Below the pieces are notes generated by a model. The model saw only the letters and a program-made list of their open reading frames with translations, made no database searches and had not been told where the DNA came from. DNA of 64,000 nucleotides from Planctomycetota bacterium (GTDB taxonomy: Bacteria; Planctomycetota; UBA1135; GCA-002686595), in the NCBI GenBank assembly GCA_002683825.1, contig NYUD01000090.1:124001-188000 (forward strand), read 5' to 3'. The position numbers were made by a program, and so were the translations under genes. Positions 1-8,500 of the stretch are shown in pieces (position 1 is the stretch's first letter; each line of letters begins with the position of its first letter).

Positions 1-540
1 CATGCCCAGGAGCAACGCCATGGCGAAAGGCCCGCCCTCCTTCCCGTCCTTGCCAGTCAGGCTTGCGATGCACGCCATTCCGATGGGAAGCATCAGGAGC
101 GTCGTCGAGGTGTTGTTGATGAAGAACGAGAGCAGCGCCGAGGCCACCATGAACCCCAGAATCAACTGGCGCGGCCCCGTTCCAACGCGAGCGATGATCG
201 CCAGCGCCATTCGGCGATGCACTCCCCAACGCTCCAGTCCCAGGGCCACGATGAAGGCGCCCACAAACAGGAGCACGAGATTGTTCATGTACAGCGGAGC
301 GACCGCGGTCGAACTCATGACCCCCAGAAGCGGCAGCAACACCGCCGGAAGCAGCGAAGTCACGCCGATGGGCAAGGCGGCGGTGACCCACCAGAGCGCG
401 GTCCAGGCCGTGACCGCCGCGACCCGACGTTGGGGCCCATCGAGCGGAAGATCGGGCCACAGAAGAAGAGCCATGAAGAGCCCGGGACCCAGGAATCCTC
501 CTATCCGGCGGATGCGGGGGCTGGCGGCCTCGTCGCTCAC
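1..540 (-). CDS. DASS/SLC13-type sodium:anion symporter, N-terminal part (cut by window edge)
   Basis: Only the first 180 codons are inside the window; the gene runs off the left edge. The visible protein has several long hydrophobic segments. It contains the motif INNTSTTLLMLPIG, which matches the substrate/sodium-binding hairpin of the divalent anion:sodium symporter family (usually SNT; here NNT). Members import dicarboxylates, citrate, sulfate or phosphate across the inner membrane; the substrate cannot be told from this fragment. The start is GTG at 540, in a GTGA overlap with the stop of cutA, which suggests translational coupling. Family assignment is good, substrate unknown. Confidence 0.8.
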   Translation of the reverse strand, partial: MSDEAASPRIRRIGGFLGPGLFMALLLWPDLPLDGPQRRVAAVTAWTALWWVTAALPIGVTSLLPAVLLPLLGVMSSTAVAPLYMNNLVLLFVGAFIVALGLERWGVHRRMALAIIARVGTGPRQLILGFMVASALLSFFINNTSTTLLMLPIGMACIASLTGKDGKEGGPFAMALLLGM

Positions 541-860
541 GGTCGTTTCTGGACCTCGCGGGTGAGCCACGCGCGGTAGGACGCGGCGACGTGCTCGGGT
601 TCGAGCACGATGCACTCGGGCACATCGCAGGGGTGGTGGTCGTTCAGAATTTCCTCGAGCTCAGGAAGGTGCTCGACCACGGTCTTGACGGTCAGGAGGA
701 TCTCCCCCTCTTCGTGCACCTCACCCTCCCAGCGATAAATACTGGTCACGGCGCCCAGGTTGCAGCAGGCGGCGACGCGACGCTCGATCAGCAGCCGGGC
801 GAAATCCCTCGCCCCCTCCTGGGGATGGGTGATGAAGACAATTCTGGGGTTCATGCTCAC
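537..860 (-). CDS. cutA: CutA1-family divalent cation tolerance protein
   Basis: A protein of about 107 residues, the normal CutA1 length. The family folds as a trimeric ferredoxin-like protein related to PII signalling proteins; it is linked to copper tolerance, but its biochemical role is unsettled. Recognisable blocks are the N-terminal strand with RVAACCNLG, then SIYRWEGEV, an EILLTVKT strand, and the C-terminal HPCDVPECIVL segment. The reading frame opens with GTG at 860, and an in-frame ATG at 854 is an equally good start. The gene is divergent from proline dehydrogenase with only about 38 bp between them, and overlaps the transporter gene by 4 bp. Confidence 0.9.
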   Translation of the reverse strand: MSMNPRIVFITHPQEGARDFARLLIERRVAACCNLGAVTSIYRWEGEVHEEGEILLTVKTVVEHLPELEEILNDHHPCDVPECIVLEPEHVAASYRAWLTREVQKRP

Positions 861-898
861 CTATGGTATAGCGGGAGAAGGTTAGAATCCCCCGCCTG

Positions 899-1798
899 AT
901 GGGCGTCCTCGATCGCATCGCACTCGCAGCCCTTCCTGTCGTGCCGACGCGCCTGATGCGGATGATGTCCTTGCGCTACATCGCGGGCGAAAGGCTCGAG
1001 CAGGCTGTCGAACGACTGGCCGGGTTGACGAGCGAGGGTTTTCGGGGCGCACTCGACATCCTCGGCGAGGACGTCGCCAGCGAGACCGAAGCCCGCGGGA
1101 TCGCAGGGGAATACGCCGCAGCGGCCGACGCCCTGCGGGAGCGGAAGATCGACGCCTACATCTCGGTCAAACCGACCCATCTGGGCCTGCGGCTCTCCGA
1201 GGAACTGGCCCATGAGCTCTATTCCCAGCTCGTACAGCACGTCGACACGCTGAATTCGTTCGTGAGGATCGAAATGGAAGACCACACGACGACCGATGCA
1301 ACGCTGCGCATCTTTGAACGCATACGCGAATCGTCCCCACAACGCCTCGGCGTGGCACTGCAATCCCGGCTGTTACGCACCAGCCAAGATATCGACGCCC
1401 TCTTGGAGGGACCGTTGAACGTGCGCATGGTCAAGGGTGTCTACCTCGAACCAGCGAGGATCGCCTACACCGACCCGACGCCGATCCGCGAGGCCTACCT
1501 GGAAGGTACTCGCCGGTTATGGGAGCGCGGAGCTTTCGTCGCCCTCGCGACGCACGACGAGTTGATGGCCGAAGAGCTGGTGGCTCTTGCAAAGTCCATG
1601 GGCATCGGCCAGGACCAATACGAATTCCAGGTCCTCCTAGGCGTTCGTACCCCACTCTGGAGGGCCTGGCGGGACGCGGGACACCCGGTACGGGTCTACG
1701 TGCCCTACGGCCCGAACTGGCGCGCCTACAGCACACGTCGACTCAAGAAGAACCCCGAGGTCTTCCGCCACGTCTTGAAGGATCTCGTACGACGCTAG
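899..1798 (+). CDS. Proline dehydrogenase (monofunctional, FAD-dependent)
   Basis: Oxidises proline to pyrroline-5-carboxylate, passing electrons to FAD and the quinone pool. The 299-residue length fits the one-domain enzyme, not the fused PutA. The (beta-alpha)8 barrel signatures appear in order: YISVKPTHLG, RIEMEDHTTTDATL, GVALQSRLLRTSQDI, RMVKGVYLEP, VALATHDE, YEFQVLLGV and the C-terminal RVYVPYGPNW followed by Y and RR, which contact flavin and substrate. No pyrroline-5-carboxylate dehydrogenase is next to it. It is convergent with the phosphoesterase gene (5 bp gap). A TAGAAT hexamer at 883-888 is only 10 bp before the ATG, which would give an almost leaderless transcript. Confidence 0.93.
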   Translation: MGVLDRIALAALPVVPTRLMRMMSLRYIAGERLEQAVERLAGLTSEGFRGALDILGEDVASETEARGIAGEYAAAADALRERKIDAYISVKPTHLGLRLSEELAHELYSQLVQHVDTLNSFVRIEMEDHTTTDATLRIFERIRESSPQRLGVALQSRLLRTSQDIDALLEGPLNVRMVKGVYLEPARIAYTDPTPIREAYLEGTRRLWERGAFVALATHDELMAEELVALAKSMGIGQDQYEFQVLLGVRTPLWRAWRDAGHPVRVYVPYGPNWRAYSTRRLKKNPEVFRHVLKDLVRR

Positions 1799-1803
1799 GT
1801 CGC

Positions 1804-2565
1804 TCACTTCCCCATGGCCAACCGCCGTGCGAGGAGCTCGTTCAGCACGCCGGTCTTCAGAATCTTCTCTTGTGTGATGCGAAAATCGTAGGGCACGCGG
1901 TACCAGCTCACACGGTCTTCTTCCAGCACCGCGTAGCAAGCACGTGCATCGCCGTCGCGCGGCTGACCGATAGATCCGACGTTGACAAAGTACTTGTGAC
2001 CCTTTTCGAATCCGATGGTCAGCCGCTGCTCGCCGTTCAAGCCATGAAAGCGCATGGACTCGTCGTGAATGCCAGGCTGGTGGGTGTGTCCGGCGACGGC
2101 AATGCGTTCGAAGGAGGAGAAGATCGAGCGTAGCTTTTCGGGATTGAGGATTCCGTCGGTCGACAGCACGTACTCGCGCACGGGATCGCGGGGCGAGCCA
2201 TGCACGAACAGGAACCGGCCTTCGGTCATTCGCAACGGCAGAGACTTCAACCACTTCCAACGTACGCGTTTCTCGGCGGAACTCCACCAGCGGGGGTTCA
2301 GCCGGCGGCGAGTAAACTCGACTGCGCCCCGCGCGTACGGATTGAAGTCGGAGGCGTCCCGAAACAGCGCATCGTCATGGTTGCCCATGAGGCACCAGCG
2401 GGCTTTCTTGCGTACGACATCGACGCAAAACTCAGGTTCGGGTCCGTAACCGACGACATCTCCGAGGCAGAGCAAGTCATCCACATTACGCCTTCCGATA
2501 TCCGCGAGGACCGCCTCCAGGGCCTCGCGGTTGGAATGTAAGTCGGAGATGATCGCGGTCTTCAC
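1804..2565 (-). CDS. Calcineurin-like metallophosphoesterase (YfcE/MJ0936 type)
   Basis: A 253-residue protein carrying the full two-metal phosphoesterase motif set: SDLHSN near the N-terminus, LGDVVGYGP, MGNHDDA, VHGSP and AGHTHQP. The family hydrolyses phosphomono- or diesters with Mn or Fe; the substrate cannot be read from sequence. The GTG start at 2565 overlaps the nrnA stop by 4 bp (GTGA), so the two are almost certainly co-translated, which hints at a shared role in small nucleotide or phosphate turnover (inference). Confidence 0.88.
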   Translation of the reverse strand: MKTAIISDLHSNREALEAVLADIGRRNVDDLLCLGDVVGYGPEPEFCVDVVRKKARWCLMGNHDDALFRDASDFNPYARGAVEFTRRRLNPRWWSSAEKRVRWKWLKSLPLRMTEGRFLFVHGSPRDPVREYVLSTDGILNPEKLRSIFSSFERIAVAGHTHQPGIHDESMRFHGLNGEQRLTIGFEKGHKYFVNVGSIGQPRDGDARACYAVLEEDRVSWYRVPYDFRITQEKILKTGVLNELLARRLAMGK

Positions 2566-3536
2566 GTCTGCTCCATCATCTCGATGGTGGCGCGAACGAG
2601 GTCGTCACGCACCTCGGAAAGCCTACCCTTGATCGTCGCGCCGGAGGCTTTGGCGTGGCCTCCACCACCGAACTGGCGTGCGAGTTGATTCACATCGAAC
2701 ACGGTCTTGCTTCGCGCCGAAAGCTTGCACAGTCCCGGCTCGAGTTCACGAACGTACAGCACGACCTCAACGGTCTCCACGGCGCGCAGAAGGTCCAGCA
2801 CGGGATCGCCGTCCTTGAGCGCCGTCTCATTGTCGGAAAGCGGTTGGTCGATCACCGCGAGATGACCATGGGCATGGTACTCCACACGACCCAACAGACG
2901 CCCCATGGCCTGCGGCTCGGTCTGTTCGTTGCGCTGGTAGATTTTCTGGAAGAGACTCGCCGGGTTCGCCCCCAGACCGACCATTTCCGCTGCGACACCC
3001 ATCGTCTCGGCATCGGTGTTGCTGTAGCGAAACCAACCGGTGTCAGTGACGAGGGAGGTGAAGACGGCTTCCGCCGCAAAACGATTCAGCTGGACACCCA
3101 GTTGCTTGAGGATCCGCCAAACGAGAAGGCCGGTCGCGGAGGCGGAGGGATCCATGTAAGCCGCATCCCACCAGGGCTCACCCGCGTAAGGGTGGTGATC
3201 GATCACGAGCTTCTTGGAAGAAGCCTCGCGCAAGTGCCGGGCGAGCCCACCACAGCGCGAGAGTTCGTTGATGTCCATGAGGCAACAAACATCGTGCTCG
3301 GGAACCGACCGGGAATCGAAGACCTGAAAAGGAGCTCCCTCGTACAGGTAGTCAAAACGTCTCCCGGGACAGTCTGGATTGACAATCACGACCTCTTTGC
3401 CCAGAGCCCGCAAACCGTAGGCCAGTGCGGCTTGCCCGCCGACGCAATCCCCATCGGGACGGACGTGACCCGCGAGGAGAAAGCGCTTTTCCGCCCGCAG
3501 GAGATCGAGTGCTCTTTGCTGAGCTGTTTCGGGCAT
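2562..3536 (-). CDS. nrnA: DHH/DHHA1 phosphoesterase, NrnA-like (oligoribonuclease / pAp phosphatase)
   Basis: Predicted to degrade short RNA oligomers and to dephosphorylate 3'-phosphoadenosine 5'-phosphate. The N-terminal DHH domain has GHVRPDGDCVGG, the Asp-rich region LMDINELS and the hallmark VIDHHPY. The C-terminal DHHA1 domain ends with RQFGGGGHAKASG, which binds the substrate. I place the start at the ATG at 3536 (MPETAQQ); the frame is open upstream to 3614, but that stretch looks non-coding. A TAGAAT hexamer lies at 3613-3618. It overlaps the downstream phosphoesterase by 4 bp. Confidence 0.88.
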   Translation of the reverse strand: MPETAQQRALDLLRAEKRFLLAGHVRPDGDCVGGQAALAYGLRALGKEVVIVNPDCPGRRFDYLYEGAPFQVFDSRSVPEHDVCCLMDINELSRCGGLARHLREASSKKLVIDHHPYAGEPWWDAAYMDPSASATGLLVWRILKQLGVQLNRFAAEAVFTSLVTDTGWFRYSNTDAETMGVAAEMVGLGANPASLFQKIYQRNEQTEPQAMGRLLGRVEYHAHGHLAVIDQPLSDNETALKDGDPVLDLLRAVETVEVVLYVRELEPGLCKLSARSKTVFDVNQLARQFGGGGHAKASGATIKGRLSEVRDDLVRATIEMMEQT

Positions 3537-3778
3537 GTGGGGAGGAACACACATCGAAGGTTTGAGCGGCTTTGGCACGAGGACGGACCAGGTCAGCTGT
3601 GAGCAGGGCGACATTCTAGCGAGGCATTACGCCGGACCTACGGCGCATGTCGGGATTGTCCTTCAACGCGTCGATCAGGACCTTTCGGGGTCGCGGCTCG
3701 CCTTCGTCGAGCGGCACGAGGCCCGTACGTGATCCACCGGCCGAGATCCCCGCAGGCCCAGGCACCCGGCTCGAGCAC

Positions 3779-4969
3779 TCAAGCGTCTGCGTTCGTCCGG
3801 ACTTCGCTTCCCGCCACCCAGCTCTTCAGGGCGCGGGCCGGTCCCATCAAAGCCAGGACCGCCTCACGGGCGTCCGCCGGCTCGTGGGGGTGCTGAACAA
3901 AATCGGCCTCGAAGCCCGCTTCGAGGCGGCCGAGCCGATCGCCCAGGCCCAGTGCGCGGGCTCCCCCCTCGGTCGCCCAGCGGAAAATCTCCCGGGGCTC
4001 GACCTCGGGAAAGCTCTGACTCGCGAGCTCCATTTCCCTCCCCATATCCAGATCCTCGTTGCTGGCGAGGGAGTCCGTTCCGAGCGCGATCGGGATTCCG
4101 GCCCTCTGGTAATCGCGGAGTGGAAACGCACTGCGATCGAAGAATCGGTGCGTTCCGGGACAATGAACGACGCTGGCTCCAGCCCGTGCGATCCGCTCGA
4201 AGTCCTCCCGCGCGGGGTGGTTTCCATGGATGAGCAAGAGCCGTCCATCGAGAAGGCCTGAACGCTTCAGGAGCTCCAGTCCACGCTGCCCCAAGGGGGT
4301 TGAAGGTGGCCGGAGCAGCTCGCCCAGCGGCCCCTCACCCCGCAAGAGCCAGGGCTCCTCCTCGGCGATCTCCGCCCAGTGCACTGCAACCGGCAGGGGG
4401 CGACGCCGGAGGATCTTGGCGCACCCCGCGAGAAGCTCCGGACTCGTCGTATACGGCGCATGCGGCGAAAGCCCCTCCTGGAACAGACGCTTCTTCGGCA
4501 GAGCTCGCTGAATCCGACGCAAGGCCGAGGGCACTCGCACCGGATCACCGGCGTCGAGTACTTCGCGAAAGCAAACGATGCGCAGCGGCGCTGCTCTTTC
4601 TTCACAGACGCCGGAGGAATCGATGTCCCCGACACACGTCGTTCCGGTCGCAAGCAAGCGTTGAACGCCGCCTTCAAAGGCGCGGGCGAAGTCCGCCTTG
4701 CCCTGCGACTTTCGCGCCTCGACCAGCTCCCGAACCCATCCGACGAATCCGGTGGCCGTGAGCCGTCCGGCAAGACCTCCCAGTTCGAGGTGAGCATGGG
4801 CGTTGACGAAGCCGGGGCAAACGAAGCCCTGGTCGAGATCCACCGTCTTCCCTTGAATTCGCCCCGGTTTCTCGAGAACCTCGACGACGCGGCCGCACTC
4901 GACACGCAACGCCGCGTCCGTCAAAAAGCGGTCGCTACGAAGCAGGAGTCTCCGGACTCGGAACAGCAA
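3779..4969 (-). CDS. Metal-dependent amidohydrolase/deaminase of the ATZ/TRZ (SAH/aminofutalosine deaminase-like) group
   Basis: A 396-residue amidohydrolase-superfamily enzyme. Metal ligands are visible: NAHAHLELG (His58, His60), SPHAPYTTS, VHWAEIAEE, LIHGNH and GTDSLASNED (the late Asp). The pattern NAHxHLE followed by G-F-x-x-W-V-R-E-L-V resembles the aminofutalosine deaminase-like branch seen with the futalosine menaquinone pathway, but related enzymes deaminate S-adenosylhomocysteine, guanine or cytosine derivatives. No menaquinone gene is in view, so the substrate stays open. The frame begins at TTG (4969) with no good ATG nearby, so the start is uncertain. The next gene upstream, a giant lipoprotein, ends 23 bp away. 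Confidence 0.75.
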   Translation of the reverse strand: MLFRVRRLLLRSDRFLTDAALRVECGRVVEVLEKPGRIQGKTVDLDQGFVCPGFVNAHAHLELGGLAGRLTATGFVGWVRELVEARKSQGKADFARAFEGGVQRLLATGTTCVGDIDSSGVCEERAAPLRIVCFREVLDAGDPVRVPSALRRIQRALPKKRLFQEGLSPHAPYTTSPELLAGCAKILRRRPLPVAVHWAEIAEEEPWLLRGEGPLGELLRPPSTPLGQRGLELLKRSGLLDGRLLLIHGNHPAREDFERIARAGASVVHCPGTHRFFDRSAFPLRDYQRAGIPIALGTDSLASNEDLDMGREMELASQSFPEVEPREIFRWATEGGARALGLGDRLGRLEAGFEADFVQHPHEPADAREAVLALMGPARALKSWVAGSEVRTNADA

Positions 4970-4992
4970 TACTCAAAATCGGTGGATCGAGA

Positions 4993-7900
4993 TCAGTCGG
5001 GGATGAGCGTGACCGCCAAGTCCGTGGCACCTTCCAGCCGACCAGCAAGCCCCTCGAAGTTGGGGTCGCTGCGATCCCAGAGGATCACGAATCGGAAGAT
5101 GTTGGGCGATTGCGTCGGGTTGCCATCGCCCGAATTCAATTCAGCAGGATGGGACACCCAATCCGTGAGCGATCCACCGACCATGGGGCTGGACACCCCC
5201 GTCTCGGGAACACTGCAAGGATCGAGCAGGGATCCGACGGCGCGCGCGCCCTGGAAGCGCACGATTACCGCGCCCGATCCAAAGTCGTTGCCCATGAAGG
5301 ACTCGAGGTCGCCCTCCATGATGTCGTTCGCACCCCGGAAGGACTGTAAATCTTCCTGATCCGCAAAACGCAGCTTGATGTCCCAACCGAGGTCCCCCTC
5401 GGCCGGATCATCCTCCTTGAACTGCAGACGGAAGAAGTTGCCTTCGGGTTGGATCCAGCAGGACTGGGCTCCGCTGAAACCAGACGGGCCCTCAGCGATC
5501 GGTGTCCACACGCCGGTGGACAAGACCTCCTGGAACAACAGCTCGCCGTCCGAATCGTAGAGGTCCTCGAGCTCGCCTGGGGTCGGAACGATCTTGGCCT
5601 TTTCGCCTTCGAAGTCGGGAACCGTCTCGGCCTCGAGACGGACGAGGCCGGGTCCACCGGCGCCACCGATCGAATCGAACGGGCCGACGCCCCCGATGCC
5701 ACCACGGACATCGATACGGGAAGGGATCGCCTGCAGCTGGAGCTGCCGTGATTGCAACAACACGGCCCCGCCCGCGCCGGCGCCGCCGGCCTGGCCGAGG
5801 GCCGGAGGATCTTGGAGGAGCCCCGAGGAGTCAAAGCTACCGCCGTCGCCTCCGTGGATCGAGAGCACCCCCGTCAAGACGGTTCTTCGACCGGAGGTGA
5901 TCTGTATGCCGCCGCCGCCGCCGCCGCCGCCGGCACCCGAATGCGAGCGGTAGAACTCGACCGACGTGGCATCCCCGCTGATGTCGACGCTGCAATGGGT
6001 CGCAGGGTCGAGGGGAATCCCGTTCACCTTGGTCAGCTGGACGTGGCTGCCGCCACCGCCTCCGCCGGACCCGCCGCGCAGATACCCCTGGTCGGGGTCG
6101 AGGGAGCGCTCGGGGTCGCCCAGCATCAGGGTCTCGCTGTCGCCGCCAAATCCCGGCGGGGGCTCGGTGGTCGAAATGGAACCATCGATGATGTTCCCCA
6201 TCCCGGTGAGGCCGGAAAGCGCATAGCCGCCGCCGCCGCCAGGGGCACCCGGAGTTGCAACGATGCAATTGTAGAGGTACTCGAGCTCGAGACCGAACAC
6301 GTCGCCGACGCTTCTGGGCATGTTGAGAGACGGATTCGACGCCGTCGGTTGGGGCCAGGCCAGGCCTCCTTCCCCACCGGCACGTCGTTCTCCCCCGGGG
6401 CCGACACTGGTGTCGGGGAAGAGCAGGCCAAGGCCATGTTCGCCGTTCAGAAGCGAGTAGTCCGGACCCGTAACGAAGTGTGGACCCGCGCCGGGATTGG
6501 GGACGCCCTGCACAGAGACGAAATCGGTCCCATCGGGACGCAGGCCACCCGACCCGCCGCTCCCGCCACCGGGTCCCCCCTGACCTCCTATGCCGCCCAG
6601 TCCGTTGGGCTCGGTGCCGGTGTGGATCAACCCCGAGCTTCCCGAGAGATCGATCTGGCCCTGGATCGAGGCTTCGCCACGCACGTAGAGTCGCACCGGA
6701 TTCGAGCCGGTAAAGCGCAGGGTCCCACCGGGGTCAACGCGCAGACGGGCGAATTCGAAAAGGCCTCCCTCAACGACGAAGGGCTCGGGCCGATCGATCA
6801 CGTTGGTGGGATTGAAGATCTCGAGCGACCCGACACCGGAGAAGTCCTCGCTGTCGGTGCTGAGCTCGACCACCTCCCCCGAAGACACCGTGAGATCACC
6901 GAGACGGCCGGAACCGCCGCCCGGACCCGACAGGAGCATACCTCCATCCCATGTGTTCCCGGTTCGCAGCTGGTCTTCCCGCTGGGGGCTCATGAAGTCT
7001 TCGAGAACGACGATCGGCTCGAAGATGACCGTCTGTGGTACGAATGAAATGTCCTCGCCGTTGATCAGGAAGTTGCCCCCGAGGTCCGCGATCAGGGGCG
7101 AAAAATGGACGAAGACCCGGCGGGAGCCACTATCGCCGGAGGGGTACCCAGTCCCCGCCGGCACGAAGGTCACCGTCGTACGCAACGCATCCTGGTCGAG
7201 CACGAGCAGGAAGATACCGTCGACCGGAGACTGGTCGGAAGGATTGGACGGATCGCCGCCCTCGGCTACTACGTAGACTTCGATGAAGTCCGAGGTCTGG
7301 GTCACCGGGTTCACAAGAACGCCCGGGTTCATGACGTCGTTGAACAGGAGGGTGATCGGGCTCGTGGACGCAACGTCGACCGCGTTGGCCGCGGGCAAAC
7401 CAGCCAGGAATACGTCGTCTTCGGTTCCGATCACGCCGTCTTCACCAGGAAAGACCTGAGTGACCGTGGGCGTGACCAGAGGCGAACCGGGATTCGTGTC
7501 GAACACCCCTAACGTGGCGTTCAGGCTGCATTGCAGACGCGAGCTGTTGTTCGCCCCGTTTTTTCCCTTCACATAGGGCCCGAGAGTATCGAGGATCGTC
7601 CCGGGGATATCCAGGATGTAGGACGTACCGTCGGTCAGGCCGAAGATCGGGTTGCCCGAGGAGTCGAACGTGATCATCGGGCGATAGACCAGCACCGTGG
7701 GATCGTTGGGATCGATGGAAAACTCGCCGGGGGGAGTCATCCCCCCCGGTTGGCCGCTCGTGCCTTGGCTGGTGACCTGGAAGGTGTTGTTCGTCACCGA
7801 CAGGATGTCGACCTCGGAGGAGAATTGAACCCGGATGTCCTGATTGACGTAGACCTCGGTGATGTTGCAGTTGAACGCGGCCCCCGGGCTAATCGCCGAT

Positions 7901-8064
7901 TCGGAACACGAAAGCGAGCAGCTGACGATGGACATGGACGAACTCGATCCCCCGCCGCTGCTACAGGAGGCGGTCAGGAAGACCCCCAGGAGGGTGACCG
8001 GGAGAGAGACGCGGGTCAGAAAAGCGGGCCGAAAGGCACGACGAAGTTGGTTTCGCAGGCTCAT
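4993..8064 (-). CDS. Giant Ig-like/glycine-rich lipoprotein 1 (1023 aa)
   Basis: No known enzyme function. The N-terminus is a long signal peptide with lipobox LTASC (Cys about 34), followed by a Ser/Gly linker, so the mature protein should be lipid-anchored. Next come SbsA-type Ig-like modules, recognisable by phrases such as VNQDIRVQFSSEVD and TSPITLLFNDVMNPG. The C-terminal half has repeated glycine stretches followed by alternating beta pattern, for example GGGGGGGGIQITSGRR and GGAGAGGAVLLQSRQ, suggesting a parallel beta-solenoid. It has clear relatives at 19451-21364 and 21376-24711. Likely a surface or extracellular-matrix protein (inference). The start ATG at 8064 has no obvious Shine-Dalgarno. 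Confidence 0.8.
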   Translation of the reverse strand: MSLRNQLRRAFRPAFLTRVSLPVTLLGVFLTASCSSGGGSSSSMSIVSCSLSCSESAISPGAAFNCNITEVYVNQDIRVQFSSEVDILSVTNNTFQVTSQGTSGQPGGMTPPGEFSIDPNDPTVLVYRPMITFDSSGNPIFGLTDGTSYILDIPGTILDTLGPYVKGKNGANNSSRLQCSLNATLGVFDTNPGSPLVTPTVTQVFPGEDGVIGTEDDVFLAGLPAANAVDVASTSPITLLFNDVMNPGVLVNPVTQTSDFIEVYVVAEGGDPSNPSDQSPVDGIFLLVLDQDALRTTVTFVPAGTGYPSGDSGSRRVFVHFSPLIADLGGNFLINGEDISFVPQTVIFEPIVVLEDFMSPQREDQLRTGNTWDGGMLLSGPGGGSGRLGDLTVSSGEVVELSTDSEDFSGVGSLEIFNPTNVIDRPEPFVVEGGLFEFARLRVDPGGTLRFTGSNPVRLYVRGEASIQGQIDLSGSSGLIHTGTEPNGLGGIGGQGGPGGGSGGSGGLRPDGTDFVSVQGVPNPGAGPHFVTGPDYSLLNGEHGLGLLFPDTSVGPGGERRAGGEGGLAWPQPTASNPSLNMPRSVGDVFGLELEYLYNCIVATPGAPGGGGGYALSGLTGMGNIIDGSISTTEPPPGFGGDSETLMLGDPERSLDPDQGYLRGGSGGGGGGSHVQLTKVNGIPLDPATHCSVDISGDATSVEFYRSHSGAGGGGGGGGIQITSGRRTVLTGVLSIHGGDGGSFDSSGLLQDPPALGQAGGAGAGGAVLLQSRQLQLQAIPSRIDVRGGIGGVGPFDSIGGAGGPGLVRLEAETVPDFEGEKAKIVPTPGELEDLYDSDGELLFQEVLSTGVWTPIAEGPSGFSGAQSCWIQPEGNFFRLQFKEDDPAEGDLGWDIKLRFADQEDLQSFRGANDIMEGDLESFMGNDFGSGAVIVRFQGARAVGSLLDPCSVPETGVSSPMVGGSLTDWVSHPAELNSGDGNPTQSPNIFRFVILWDRSDPNFEGLAGRLEGATDLAVTLIPD

Positions 8065-8500
8065 CTAGAAAAGGGGTCGCTGTCGTGGAAACTCGTGCTC
8101 ACCGAAAGGGCGGAAAGGGCGGCCCCGGAAGCTCCATCCACGCCCGAAGAGGCCAAGAATGGTACGAGCGAGACAGGGCGAGGGGCGGCGGGTCACTATA
8201 GGAGCCGCTCTGGACACGACGCCAGGCTTTTCCAACGGGACCCGTCACCCCTAACTATACAAACGCCACCCCCTGGCAACGGAAAGAACCGGAGAGCAGG
8301 GGGCGCGAGCCTGATTTCGTGGCCTGGACCGTCCGGGGCACGGAAGAAACGTGCGCTCCCGCACACATTTCTTTCCTGGTGCAAAGGAACCGCGTACGGA
8401 ATGGCATTCGGCCTGGCACACTGCTCGCAGCGTTCCGGGGCTCTCCGGCCTCGGAAACCCGGTTTCGGAAGCCTCCGCGCCACGAACACTCCCTACTAAG
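8065..8500. other. Divergent intergenic region
   Basis: A 436-bp spacer between the outward-facing giant lipoprotein 1 and the HEAT-like lipoprotein. I see no coding pattern on either strand. A sigma-54-like element is annotated separately at 8414-8428. The rest shows only GC-rich sequence without a convincing -35/-10 pair. Confidence 0.5.
8414..8428 (+). promoter_or_regulatory. Possible sigma-54 (-24/-12) promoter
   Basis: The sequence TGGCACACTGCTCGC has GG and GC separated by exactly 10 bp, as in the sigma-54 consensus TGGCAC-N5-TTGC, with one mismatch in the -12 element. It lies 72 bp before the start of the HEAT-like lipoprotein gene, and rpoN is encoded in this window. No enhancer-binding protein gene is nearby. 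Confidence 0.3.

Noticed and set aside
3615-3778. Short minus-strand frame of about 50 codons between the amidohydrolase and nrnA
   Set aside because: GTG-started, ends in VMPR with no known family match; overlaps another short frame, so coding is not supported.
5680-6700. GGC/GCC-rich short repeats that could look like a tandem repeat array
   Set aside because: They are codons for the glycine runs of giant lipoprotein 1, in frame throughout, not CRISPR or intergenic repeats.
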